Part shown: positions 10,291-21,520 of the stretch, piece after piece | Position numbering within the stretch: position 1 is the stretch's first letter | How the letters are laid out: every line of letters starts with the position of its first letter | From: Sisyra terminalis | Taxonomy: Eukaryota > Arthropoda > Insecta > Neuroptera > Sisyridae | Direction of reading: 5' to 3' | DNA length: 64,000 nt | Assembly (NCBI GenBank): GCA_958496175.1 | Contig: OY292275.1 | Location: 6,324,001-6,388,000, forward strand | Made by a program: the position numbers and the translations under genes | Notes under the pieces: model-generated | The model's database searches: none | The model's input: the letters and a program-made list of their open reading frames with translations, nothing else | What the model was told of the DNA's origin: nothing

Positions 10291-12645
10291 AACATTCTCC
10301 TAAATTAGTTGTCTGGTAGAATTTTCACATATCTCCATTTGTTTGTAAATTCCATAGATAATACTCTTATTTTTCTCAACTTTCGAAGACTTCTTAGTTT
10401 CCCAATAAGTATAGGCAAAATTATTTATGCTAAGTAACACAATTATAGATTATTTAAGAAGAGTTATACACCTATGCACAAATAGTCCCCTAAAGTTTAA
10501 ACTTCATATTTCGAAAGTTTGGGATTCCTGGTAGGATTTTTTTGGCTAATAAAAATAAATTTAGTCTATTCGATAATCGAATCTCCTTAAGATTACGTGT
10601 AAAATCATAGTATTTTGAAATTGAAATAACTTTTTAATGAGTAAGGGAAACGCTTTAAAATTTTCACAGGTGCTTTAGCCTGGTAACATTTTAACATACC
10701 TCCATAACATCCTTAATTAAATTAATGTTAACGACCTAATACCAACCACAAACAAGTTTAAAAAACCCAGATTTAGACTAAAAAGCTCAACTAGCTAATC
10801 CTAGTTCTTCACTATTTTGAACTATAGTAGTTTCATAAGTATAGAAAACACAGCAAGTTATCGAATCGTTATGGATGTTTAAAATTTTTAGAAGCCCTGT
10901 TATGCCATACAGTTTACGTCTGTTTTGAATTGGCAATAATACGCAGGGTTTTTGCTAACATCCAACTAATGTGAACGAATAAAAATATACGAGTTCGACT
11001 AAGTGGTGCCGTTTTGCCATTTCCTCGAACTTTGAAATCTTGATTCCTGTGCAAAGATCTCTTGTGAAAATCTTCTCCAATGCTCGTTATAACGATGCGA
11101 TGCAACAATCAGACTCACTTTGTATGCAACTTGTGAAATGGGTTGTTCCGTTGTGTAATAGGATATGGGCAAACAGGTGGAGTTGCACGTGCAATAGTAG
11201 GGCTTTGCAAATATCCACTATTGGGGCTGATGCTAGCAATATATACGTATAGCAATACGTATATGTAGAGCTTCCCCAAGTTTCCTATTCCAATCTGGCT
11301 TTGTTTTAGTTTTAATGAGATCAGACTCCACATTAAATCGTCGACACGAAGTTTGAATCCTGCCAAGAGGCTCTCTATATATATCTTTGCCTCGAAAACA
11401 ATATGCGGACTATCTAAAGTGTGAACTTCATTACAACTCCTCGAAACATGGGAAAAATCAACGAAAAAGTATTTGCATACATATCATTATGTTATGATGA
11501 AAAAATTCCCATAAAAATTTAATCAAAAGCATTTCTATGATTCAAAACTTTACATTGGAACTACCAAAAAACCACTAAAATAACTATAAATTCGTAGAAG
11601 TAACAATAAAAGCGTAATTGCATATTTTTTTTGAGTTTCTATTTAAAGTTTTATTTTATATCATTCATATATTCCACTAAAGCTCAACGCTCGGCATTGT
11701 TATTAGTGCATAGAAAACTCATTAACTAATGGAAATTTAAAATGAATAGAGACGCTAAAGTCACACCATTACAACGAAACGACAATTGGAATTGTTCTAG
11801 AATTAATTAAAGTTTGTTTTTTTTTTTTTGCTGTCCCGGATTTTTTTTTTAATCAACATTATTTAAAATCCAATTTAAGTTTGGTGCGTCACAGGTAGGA
11901 AACGAAATATTCCAAGTAAATGAGTTTATTCACTTTCATTTTCTAAATCAATTTCCTGTTGTGGAAAATTGCAATCGAAGAAAATTGTGCCCGAAAATCT
12001 TATTTGAGTAAATGGAGTAGATATTTTAAGAACGAAATTGTGGCGCGAATTTCGAAAGATACATAATAAATACACGGATTTGTGAAAATGATTGAGGGAT
12101 AATTGAAAAAATAAATTCAATAAAATTTAACTTTGTTAACTATTTATTGGTTATCGTTATTAATTAAGATTTTAGTCTCCATAGATGGATATCACCGATT
12201 TCTACGATTTCTGAACTATAAGACAAAAAGTTACAAAAATAATTACTATTTTTGAAGCTACGGACCTGCAAAAGGTCGCAAAAAGTTTTTTTCGTTTTTA
12301 CGTAAATAATAATTTTAATCTAAAACCAAAACTAATAACCACTTTTACTGTAAATAACTTGCTTAAAACAATAATCATTTTCGGGTCCTTTTAGGACCCA
12401 AATCTCCAAAAATAATTCATTTAAAATTTTAAGCCTATTACAACTTTTGGTTAGAGCAACTTAAAAACGATAAATATAAAATTTTATAAAATGAAACCAA
12501 CATTCAAATTTTATCAAAAAATATCCCTTACTGGACTGGGTAAGGGCCTGGACCTGGACTGGGTCCGATGTTTGTATTTTATGAACTAGAATTTTTAAAT
12601 TGAAAAAAAATCTAATAATTCAAAACGCCAGATAATATTGTAGAA
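10291..12645. other. No gene recognised
   Basis: Mostly AT-rich unique-looking sequence. Short frames at 10,914-11,366 on both strands are mutually overlapping and have no family signature. A poly-T run lies near 11,818-11,850, and a small internal repeat ('ggcctggacctggactgggt') at about 12,545-12,564. Confidence 0.45.
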
Positions 12646-13430
12646 CAGTGGAGCCCAAACTTTTTCGGGTTCCGGCGACCTAAATATTTTTTCGCAGGGT
12701 TCCATGTCTAATCTCAAGGCAAACCAATGTATATTTTTAACACCATCAGAAAGTAGAGATTTCAACGAACAAAAAGCCCATAGACTTATCTAAAAAAGTA
12801 GATATTTTTCGCGAGAATTTTCGATTTTCGATTGAAATTTAGGGTGCTTTTTCGATATATATCGTCAAAACAAGGTGAAAAAAAACATATTTTAAATCAA
12901 AAAATTACAGTGTATTTGGGACATAAAAAGGTAAATTTTCACCAAATTTCGTGAAGAAAAATGAAAAACCAAAAACTTGGTTTTCTGAATTTTTCACAAA
13001 AATTTTGAAGTTATGTGAAAGTGTTAATAAGTTGTAGATATTTTAAAAGTTGTAGATATTTTTAATATCTACAACTTTGCTATTTAACTTTCTTCCATAG
13101 AACTTGTAGTTTTACCGGAAATCGCGATAAATCGTTTTTCACCCTTAAAAATCCACCTCCTTCCACTTCCCGACCTCAGATCGCCCATAATTTATTTTTC
13201 CTTTCATTTTCGCTATATTCTCTTTCTTTTCTAATGGGTCTCATTCTACTATTTTTTCTTTAATTTTAAAAATTATCAACCCTGGTCTAAAATAAAGTTT
13301 CCAAAATAAAACTATACCTACACTTATTCAACAAACAATGTACCAAATTCTAATCAGCAAGATTATTGCGAAGAAGAAGGCAAAAGAACCATTTAGCTAT
13401 ATAGATTAAGCTTCAAGTAATATAATAAAT

Positions 13431-13599
13431 CAGCGCTTCTCAATCTTTTTCATATCACAATCCCCTAAATCAGAAAAAACAATCCAAGTCTCTCCTCTTC
13501 AAAGCTTTAAACTTTAGTGACCAACTATACAGGAACTATAACTTTACAGGAACTCCATGGCATCCTTGGGGGTCACATCCCTTAGTTTGAGAAAAACAG
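13431..13599 (+). mobile_element. Small hAT-like MITE inside R1 copy 2
   Basis: It begins CAGCGCTTCTCAATC and ends GTTTGAGAAAAACAG, an imperfect inverted pair of the type seen at the ends of hAT elements (CAGxGxTTCTCAA). It is 169 bp and non-coding. The flanks do not show a clean 8-bp duplication. Confidence 0.4.
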
Positions 13600-14061
13600 C
13601 TATAAAGTAAAAAGAAAAACCAAAAACTTGGTTTTCGAAATTTTTCACATAAATTTTGAGGTTATGTGAAAAAGGTGTTAATACAAAAGTTGTAGATCTT
13701 TTTACTACCTACAACTTTGCTGTTTAATTTTCTTCCATAAGACTTTTACCGTTTTACCGGAAATCACGATAAACCGTTTTTCACCCCTAAAAACCCACCT
13801 CTTCCAAAACCGACCGTAGAGCGGCCGTAATTTATTTTCCCTTTATTTTTGCTATATTCTTTTCCTTTTCCAATGGGTTTCATCCTACTACTATCTTTTG
13901 GTTCCAAAAATTATCGACCCTGGTGTAAAATAAGATTTTCAAAAATAAAATGTTACACTTACTACACAAACAATGTATTAAATCCTATACAGCAAAAGAT
14001 AATTGCAACGAAGAAGGTAAAAGAACCATTAAGCTATCAGACTTCAAGTAATATAATAAAT

Positions 14062-14222
14062 CAGCGCTTCTCAAACATTTTCCTATCATGATCCCATATC
14101 ACAGAAAAAAATAATCCAAGATTCCCCTACCCAAAAACTTTAAACTTTTGTTACCGGATAATACTTTATTTATGTACTATTTACCATGTACCATTTATTA
14201 ATTAGCAGCTTGAGAAGAACAG
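14062..14222 (+). mobile_element. Small hAT-like MITE inside R1 copy 3
   Basis: It begins CAGCGCTTCTCAAAC and ends GCTTGAGAAGAACAG, a better inverted pair than its neighbour at 13,431. It occupies the same position in the duplicated R1 unit, so the two are copies made by the duplication rather than independent insertions. Confidence 0.4.
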
Positions 14223-14240
14223 CTATAAAGTAAAAATGAC

Positions 14241-15176
14241 TTGGCTCAATTTCACCATCTACAATTATAGAAGTCGATCGATTGGACTTGGTGAAAAATT
14301 ATTTCAAAAATTGGATCAAATTTTGATAAACCATTATTTGTTTTGTTAATTTAATCTGATTTTTCAGATGGTAGTTATACCAGAAAGTTTAGCCTTTAGT
14401 TGTGGGCACGACGGGTTATTATTAATTTATTAAAAGCTTCTGCAGCTAAAACAAAGCTTCTCAAAGCCTCCATACAAATGTATGCAAGTCTAAATGCAAA
14501 TTTATATTATATTACGTAGGTACCTATATATATGTTTTTGAATTTGAATTTTAATTATTTTAATAATACACCTATGCATGTGTATTATTACCTTGAATGG
14601 GATAATATTTATTCATGCATTGCATAAATGCATAGAATGTTTTGTTATTTGCCGTCATTGATGCATATGTGAAATGCACTTTGTGAAAATAAATGAAAAC
14701 AGCGTGTGTCCGTCCGTCCGTCCGTCTGTTTTGTTAGTCTGTCGGTTCCTCCCAGCAACCACCACCAACGTTTCTGCACTCGTGAGCTTTCAGATGAAAA
14801 GCTTCGCGAACAAAACAACAGCGTTTCGTGTGAGAATATTATCAAATAAATTTTTTACAAAGACGAAAAAAGAAAACTGTTTATTCGGTCATATTAAATG
14901 AAAACGTTCGTTGCGTTATTAGATGATAAAAAGCACAATGAACGACATAAAAAATTTCATTTGGTTAAATTGCAATGGTTTCAAATGTAACTTGTGCTTT
15001 TTTTTTTTAAATTATTCTGTCTCTTTTATTTTGGTCTTAAAATTAAATGTTAATATTTTTCATCTTTTTATTTGAATTTTACCACAATTTCAATTTTCTT
15101 AAGCTGCAACCAATACATAACTAACTATTAAAACAATTTACAGCAAAAAAGCTCAACAAAAAAGTAATTTTTTTTT
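14241..15176. other. No gene recognised; short tetranucleotide microsatellite at 14,707-14,728
   Basis: The only structured feature is a (CCGT)n microsatellite within 'gtgtccgtccgtccgtccgt'. Overlapping frames on both strands at 14,645-14,901 are produced by it and are not genes. Confidence 0.5.
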
Positions 15177-15590
15177 CTGTGTATACAATATATAGAATAT
15201 ATTGCGGTCCAATTTATGTAGTATAATTTAATATAATAATATATAAAAATCATACCATAAACATAAATTTGAACAGAAGTTCAAACAAAAATATTCGTGA
15301 CGTATTGCCCAGATACGTATTTCGATTGCCAAGCAATCGATCACAAAGCAATTACGGAGTGATCTAAACTACTTGATGACCACTGAGGAAGATTTCTTGG
15401 CAATCGAAATACGTATCTGGGCAATACGTCACAAATATTTTTGTTTGAACTTCTCTTCAAATTTATGTTTATGATATGATTTTTATATATTATTTTATTA
15501 AATTTTACTACATAAATTGGATCTCAATATATTCTGTATATTTTATACACAGTATAACTTTTCAAAGTCAGCAAAAAAATCTTATTTTGA
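15177..15590 (+). mobile_element. Foldback element FB1, copy 1
   Basis: The arms starting 'ctgtgtatacaatatata' and ending 'ttttatacacagtataact' are long inverted repeats that also share 'ccaatttatgtagta', 'tttgaacagaagttc' and 'acgtattgcccagatacgta'. One end carries an extra tail, 'ttcaaagtcagc' then 'cttattttga', seen in all three copies (this one, 17,049-17,507 in reverse, and 34,103-34,416), which gives the element a direction. The right arm holds the core CTGAGGA-A-stem-GAAA at 15,383-15,409 that resembles a hammerhead ribozyme core. There is no protein coding. Confidence 0.75.
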
Positions 15591-17048
15591 TTATTTTTTT
15601 TTATTTAATCATTCAATCAATGTTGTAGATCAATGTTTAAAGAATTACAAAAAGTAGTTAACAATTTAAAAGCTTTTTTAATGGCGTTGTAAAATAACAA
15701 CCAATATTTATTATCCAAATTGGACATAGACGATTTTTAAAGTTGAATTATATTGGCAGTAGATCAAATGATAAAGACTAGTGGAAAATTTTTTGAACCA
15801 TAAGAAAATGATCTCAAAATATATGCTTGAATTTCCACATATCACCATGTAAAGCATGTACATATTTCGTGTACTTCCACAATAAAGACAAACTACATCA
15901 TTTTTACGAAACATAAAAATGTGCAATAAATGCAAAACTGAGCTTTCCTTCATACAATTCAACATTTTCCAATAAAATCAATGCAAACTTTTCATTGATA
16001 ATCCCGAATTTTATTACGTCAAATGGTTCGATTTTCGTAAGTGATTTTTATTGAAATGCATTTTTCTCTAATAAATCTTTCGCGAAAATCCGTTTCAGTA
16101 AAAGCTCTATGCACTATTGAAAATGTATCGACTTAGAGCTTAAAGCACAAAAATACTGAATGGTAAGTAAGTTATTCGTTATTGTAAAATCAATTGCCAT
16201 TAAACGTGGAAAGCTCCCGGAATTTGAAAATATAAAATTCGATTCTTCGCAAGTTTCATCAAAAGCTCTCCGCAGTATATATATCGTTTCATATATACGA
16301 GCGAAACAAACAGAAAAAGAAAGAGCTTTAAAATAAAGCCTCACTTTATTTAATGGCGTCATAAAATTAAGTCACTCGTCTTTTATGAACATTAACTCAA
16401 ATGGATATTTCTTGATTTTGAAATTTTCTTGAATAAAAAATAGAAAAATGGGACACCTGCAACAATGGGATATTTCCATTTGATCAAAACGAGAAAAGAT
16501 AATTTGCATATTTTACTAAATCGTTTTTGTACAAAGCGCGCACTGCAATTTGTAATTCATGGCGAAAATCAATCATAAATCTCGGGGACAAAAAACACGT
16601 GTTTTCCATCCGTGAAATATTTAAAATTTACATTTTTTGATAGTCGTTACGTGTGCTTGTAAAAATTTTTCGTTTCCAGATGCATCGTCATGGAATGAAA
16701 CCCATAAATCGCCACAAATGTGTTTTATTTACTCGGCCCGGAATTATAAGAGCCGTAAATATATCAAATATATCAAGCCTATGTAAATATCACCACCAAA
16801 ACCGAGTGAATTTTATTTGTAATTGTTCGAATTAAATTGGTTTCCAACCCTTAAAATCAAAATAAATATAAAAAAAAATAATGGATATATATGAATGTAA
16901 CTAGGTTGACTAATCCTATCAAAAGTTTAGTCACAAAACTATGCGACTTATGCATATAAAAAGAGTTGAATTTTGGGAATCTTATTGGTTTGTATTTCAT
17001 AGAGTTATTTTGCACCATTAATGACGGAAACTAGCTTCAAAGGTATAA
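15591..17048. other. No gene recognised
   Basis: AT-rich unique-looking DNA. Minus-strand frames at 15,711-15,965 and 16,114-16,362 (about 80 codons each) have no recognisable family and no splice context I can support. Confidence 0.4.
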
Positions 17049-17507
17049 TCAAAATAAGATTTTTTCGCTGACTTTGAACAGTTATACTGTGTATACAATA
17101 TATAGGATATATAGCGGTCCAATTTATGTAGTATAATTTATATAATAATATATAAAAATCATACCATAAACATAAATTTGAACAGAAGTTCAAACAAAAA
17201 TATCTGTGACGTATTTGCCCAGATACGTATTTCGATTGGCAAGTAATCTTCCTCGGTGGTCATCAAGTAGTTTGGATCACTCCGTAACTGCTTTGTGATA
17301 ATTCATACAATGTGATGAAAACTACTTGATGACCACTGAGGAAGATTGCTTGGCAATCGAAATACGTATCTGGGCAATACGTCACCAATATTTTTGTTTG
17401 AACTTCTGTTCAAATTTATGTTTATGGTATGATTTTTATATATTATTTTATAAAATTATACTACATAAATTGGACCGCAATATATCCTTTATATTGTATA
17501 CACAGTA
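17049..17507 (-). mobile_element. Foldback element FB1, copy 2 (reverse orientation, most complete)
   Basis: This copy keeps both arms fully. The tail 'tcaaaataag' to 'gctgactttgaa' lies at its left, so it is reversed relative to copies 1 and 3. Arms run from 'actgtgtatacaatatatag' (about 17,088) inwards, and outwards to 'attgtatacacagta' at 17,507. The plus-strand arm has an intact CTGAGGA (17,336-17,342), a perfect GATTGC/GCAATC stem (17,344-17,349 with 17,353-17,358) and GAAA (17,359-17,362). The other arm has CCGAGGA in the equivalent place. The central loop is 'cggagtgatc'-like sequence. Confidence 0.75.
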
Positions 17508-18106
17508 GCTTCAATGGACAAAATTTGTCAACTAGGAATTCTTCAGCATCTTTAAACCTCCTCATAATAGTAATTATGTCGAAAAAATGTTAAACTACGT
17601 CGACTCGTAAACCATATGGAAAAAAGCTCCTGGAAATCGTCAATTTTCTCAACCATTAATTCTGAAACTGGAAAATTTATAAAACTAATTAAGTTGTAGG
17701 CATAAATGTTGACAAAAAGTCAATTGGTGGGTTTTCCAACGATTTTTGGCCACCCTTTTGATAAAAAGCGCATTTATATTTTTCCAAGAGGATAATTTGC
17801 GAATTTACACTACTTTAACTCTTTAGATCAGGACATTACTAGAGAGGATGGATTCCGAAGAATACTCGAGGAATTTCCAAATTTTCCGAGGCCAAATTTT
17901 GTAGTTAAGAATAAAATTTCCATCATTAAATAGTGCCAAATAGAACCATAAAATGTCAACATTTTTATGACACTTTGGCTACACCTGGTTCAACAACTAT
18001 TTTTAACAAAAGAATACCTACTAAGTTCATTTTAAGAATAGTTTAATGGCTAATAGTATAAACATCAGAAACTTCAGGTCAATGAGCAAATCAAAAGTTG
18101 TATAGC
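17508..18106. other. No gene recognised
   Basis: AT-rich DNA without an open frame or repeat match that I can see. Confidence 0.4.
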
Positions 18107-18457
18107 TTGTCCTCGAAATGGGCTTAGACCAGTTTCAAAATAAACGGCCAAGTTATTGCATTTTATTTCTTGAAGATGATTACTCAGCCGGGCGAAAATT
18201 AGATAAGGGGTGCAAAGATATTAAAAGTTCAGGATGTCCAAATTTTTCAACACAAATTTCTTGAATTTCCATTAGAAAATTCACTTTTTTTTTCTAAACT
18301 TATTAAAACAAAACTTCTTGACTAATATTGATCAATTTTGTGAAAAATATAGTGAAAAAAAATCAAACACAAACTTGTGATTTCTCTTATGTAAAGCTCT
18401 CTTATATTAAACTGATAATATTATTCAATGTACAGATTGTTTAAACAATATCGTTAT
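18107..18457 (+). repeat. Dispersed repeat family R3, copy 1
   Basis: About 350 bases from 'tgtcctcgaaatgg' to 'ttaaacaatatcgttat' match 25,141-25,486 in the same orientation with about one difference in ten to fifteen bases. The unit is non-coding, has no terminal inverted repeats I can define, and its family is unknown. Confidence 0.75.
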
Positions 18458-18744
18458 TTTCGATAACGCCTACGTCTTTTTTTCAATGTAAATATGTATC
18501 AGATTATGATGAAAATGAAAAGTTACAGGTTTTTCGACAAGTTCTCTACGATTTCTTCTAGCTCAAAAAAATTTCTTGACATATCCTGACCTCTAAGTAC
18601 CTGAAGTTTATAAAGCACTTCGTTAGAGGAAACGGTGCAACAACATCAGCAATAATTTAGTTATTTTCTTGGGGTTTTAGGACTAAAAAATATTCAAAAA
18701 ATTATCTCTTACAGGGATTAAATATTACTATCGAAGTGTATTGT

Positions 18745-18955
18745 GTAACATTGATAAGTATTTTATTTATTTCTGAGTCACAATAAAGTAATGGATAATA
18801 TGTCTTATGAGACTCAATTTCTTCTTTATTACGACGCGTTTCAACAGTTTTTGGCTGTCATCATCAGGTAATAATTATTTTGTTAATTTTAAACAAATTT
18901 CATATGAAATAAAAAAGAAATTGAGTCTCATAAGACATATATTATTATCCATTAG
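18745..18955 (-). mobile_element. 211-bp insertion with 8-bp target duplication TGTATTGT
   Basis: TGTATTGT stands on both sides (18,737-18,744 and 18,956-18,963), and the right palindrome arm supplies the uninterrupted site 'gtgtattgtatta' (as its reverse complement). The insert contains a shorter inverted pair around 'cttatgagactcaatttctt', and between its arms, on the minus strand, the hammerhead-like motif listed separately. The outermost 43 bases are not part of that inverted pair. A related fragment lies at 42,436-42,490. Confidence 0.7.
18828..18868 (-). ncRNA. Hammerhead-ribozyme-like motif
   Basis: Read on the minus strand: CTGATGA (18,867-18,861), one extra T, GACAG, a 7-base loop, CTGTT, GAAA (18,842-18,839), then CGCGTCG that can form a 2-bp stem III, then TA at the position of the cleavage triplet GUA. 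The order matches a type I hammerhead with very short stem III, as reported for Penelope-like elements. The extra base before stem II and an A-C pair at the base of stem I depart from the canonical core, so cleavage activity is doubtful. Confidence 0.35.
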
Positions 18956-19873
18956 TGTATTGTATACATCTTCAGATATAGTAATTTGGCCATTGTAAAA
19001 TATTCTACTAATTGGAGTTCATATTGTGAATTTTTAATTGAGATGATTTAAAATAAATAATATTTGTTTTGTTGCCGAAATTATAACAATTATAAGCGAA
19101 AAACCAACTTTTGTATAGAGTAACGTCTGCCGGGTCTGCAAAGTTCTTAATAAAATGCTTTATTGATTAATATTATTGCGGGTTCACTCGGTTAATGTTC
19201 ATTATTAGTTAATTTAACTTTTCTTAGTGTTTTCTTGGTGTTTTTGGTCTAAAAATTAATCAACTTTTTTTTCTTAACGATTTTTATTTACTTTTCGTAC
19301 GACGTATCGTCGACTTTAGAGACTTGATCAAGTACTCAATCATAGATCATCAAAGGTCAATATTATTAAAAATATTGACTTAACAATATTATCAATATTG
19401 ACTTTTAATGATCTACGATTGAGTACTTGATAAAGTCCCGAAAATCGACAAAACATTGTACGAAAATCAAATAAAAATCATTAAGAAAAAAAGTAGATTA
19501 ATTTTTAGTTCAAAAAACCCTATAAAACTAACTAAATTAACAAATAATGAACATTAACCGAGTGAACCAGCAATAATATTAATCAATAAAGCATTTTATC
19601 AAGAACTTAACAGGCCCGGCAGAAGTTGCTCTATACAAACGTTGGTTTTTCGTTTGGCTAATATAATTGATATAATTTCAACAACAAAACAAATACTATT
19701 TATATTAAATCATCTCAATTAAAAATTCACAATATGAACTCCAATTAGTAGAATATTTTACAATGGCTCAATTACTATACCTGAAGATTAATACAATACA
19801 CGTCGATAGTAAAATTCAATCTGTGTAAGAGATAAGCCGAAGTATAAAATGAAATACAAAAATAACATTTTCA

Positions 19874-20152
19874 TTATTTATTGTTTTGAGATATCATCAA
19901 TACATCTGGGGAATCAATGATCGAATTCGCATTTCTCGATAATTCGTTGTTTGCTATACTTTCAATGTTTATACCGTTCGTTTCTAATTCTCCGATTGTT
20001 GAATTTATATTAAGTATAGAATTAACATTCTTTCGAGAAAATTGTTGTTTACATTTCCTTTTTATAGGTTCTTTTAAATCGATTTTCACGTTCTAAATAA
20101 GTCGTTTGTTACGTTCTAAATTTGTTTCAAATCCACAAAATTCACAGTGGTT
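19874..20152 (-). pseudogene. Zinc-finger-like coding remnant
   Basis: Starting from 20,152 the minus strand reads 'NHCEFCGFETNLERNKRLI', a stop (TAG), then about 70 more codons in the same frame to a stop near 19,874. The Cys-x2-Cys followed by 'GFETNLERN' resembles the first half of a C2H2 finger, but the paired histidines are not where they should be. The rest is hydrophilic and rich in Lys, Asn and Ser. It lies just outside the 18,702-19,835 palindrome and may belong to that element or be a captured host exon. The family is not identified. Confidence 0.35.
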
Positions 20153-20209
20153 ATATTATATATTAATTTATCAAAAGTATAGAAATGCATTTTAAGATTA
20201 CAAACGCTA

Positions 20210-21520
20210 CAAACTTTGCACTTCAATTTTATTTATATGTACGTAAGTATGCATATAAATAACTGGTAATAAAATTTTGGTTTTTACGGCGTTTTGATTA
20301 TTAAATTTGAAATTTCGATTATTGGCCAGATAAAATTGTTCACCTTTTTCCACCTATTGGGTCCAATTGTAAATCTAAACCATTCTGAGTTCCAGATATA
20401 TTTCAATAATCAAGTGTAACAATCTGTTTAGATAAAATGTAATAAATGTAACATTTCTAAGCCCCAAGCCCCAAATTCTTACTTTTCTCGAACATCAAGC
20501 TCCCTGCAATATAGTTTTAACCGAATATATGGTTTTAAACATAGTTTTAATTGAGAATATCTGTTGTTCCAAAAAGCGTCTATAACTGATCTTTTAGAGA
20601 AAATATTTTCCTCAATTTTTCAGTGATTGGAAAATATTTAGTATATCTCATGTTTAGTATCGAGTTGCTTAGAATACATTTCAAATTGCTTCAAATTTCG
20701 ATAGTTTATTGATATAAAGTTTACAAAATTCCAAACAGATTCTTCCGAATTTTTCAACTAACAAAATTTTGACTACTACTAAATACTGAGAATTATCGAT
20801 TAACAATAAGCACTTAAGGTTTATTAAACATATATCTTAAAATATTTAGTAACGAAAAATGTTTGTTTTTGCACTTCAATTTTATTTATTTGTATTTATA
20901 TGCATTTAAAAAAGTGGTAATAAAATTTCGTTTTTAACAGCCCTTGGATTATTAAATTTGAAGTTTCGACTATTGGGTTCAATCGTAAATATAAACAACC
21001 CAGGATCCAAGAAATGTTTCAATAATCAAATGTAACAATGTGTTTAGATACAATGTAATAAATGTAACATTTTTAAGCCCAAAGTCCTACTTTTCTTGAT
21101 AATTGAGCTCCCTGCAATATAATTTTAACCAAATAAATGGCTTAATTAACTATAGTTTTAAAAATAGTTTTAATTGAGAATATCTGTTGTTCCAAAAAGC
21201 GTCAATAACTGATCTATTAGACAAAACGTTTTCCTCAATTTTCAAGTGATTGGAAAATATTTAGTATATCTCATTTTTTCTATCGAGTTGCTAAGAATAT
21301 ACTTCAAAATTCGATACGTCACTTGATATTAAGCTTACAAAATTCTGAATAGGATTTTCCGATTTTTTTAACTAACAACATTTTGACTAATTTTTCTAAA
21401 ACTCTATTTCCAAATGTAATTTTTTTCGTCCAAATACTCAGAATTTTCGATTGACTATAAGCATTTAAGATTTATTAAACGTGTATCTTCAAATATTTAG
21501 TAACGCAAAATGTTTGTTTT
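20210..21520 (+). repeat. Tandem duplication, two copies of an approximately 650-bp unit (contains R4 motif)
   Basis: 'ttgcacttcaattttattta' occurs at 20,217 and 20,872; 'gtaacaat' + 'tgtttaga', 'atctgttgttccaaaaagcg' and 'tatcgagttgct' follow in the same order in both copies. Each copy has the R4 motif (gattattaaatttgaa followed by 'tttcga'), also present at 30,470, 40,675 and 41,990. It is non-coding and the copies have diverged considerably. Confidence 0.75.

Larger units (their letters stand above)
12646..14240 (+). repeat. Tandem duplication of R1 repeat (copies 2 and 3)
   Basis: Two R1 copies lie head to tail: landmarks such as 'aaaaaccaaaaacttggttt' at about 12,964 and about 13,616 are roughly 650 bases apart, and 'cagcgcttctca' at 13,431 and 14,062 about 631 apart. 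The segment starts at 12,646 with 'cagtggagcccaaac', which resembles a hAT terminal sequence. The duplicated part runs from about 12,960 to 14,240. Both copies contain the small hAT-like insertion listed separately, so that insertion preceded the duplication. Confidence 0.8.
18702..19835. repeat. 1.1 kb inverted repeat (palindrome) with arms of about 450 bp
   Basis: The left arm starts 'ttatctcttacagggatt' and the right arm ends 'aatctgtgtaagagataa'. The arms pair through 'tagtagaatattttacaat', 'aatgaacattaaccgagtga', 'aatcaataaagcatttta' and 'tcaagtactcaatc' to a centre near 19,375. The left arm is interrupted by a 211-bp insertion (18,745-18,955) that the right arm lacks. There is no coding sequence within the arms. 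It behaves like a foldback transposon or MITE; no clear target duplication flanks it. Confidence 0.8.

Noticed and set aside
10086..10292. 68-codon frame
   Set aside because: It is produced by the last copy of the tandem unit; other copies do not keep the frame open.
15711..16362. Two minus-strand frames of about 80 codons
   Set aside because: No recognisable family, no splice or start context, and lengths within chance for this much sequence.
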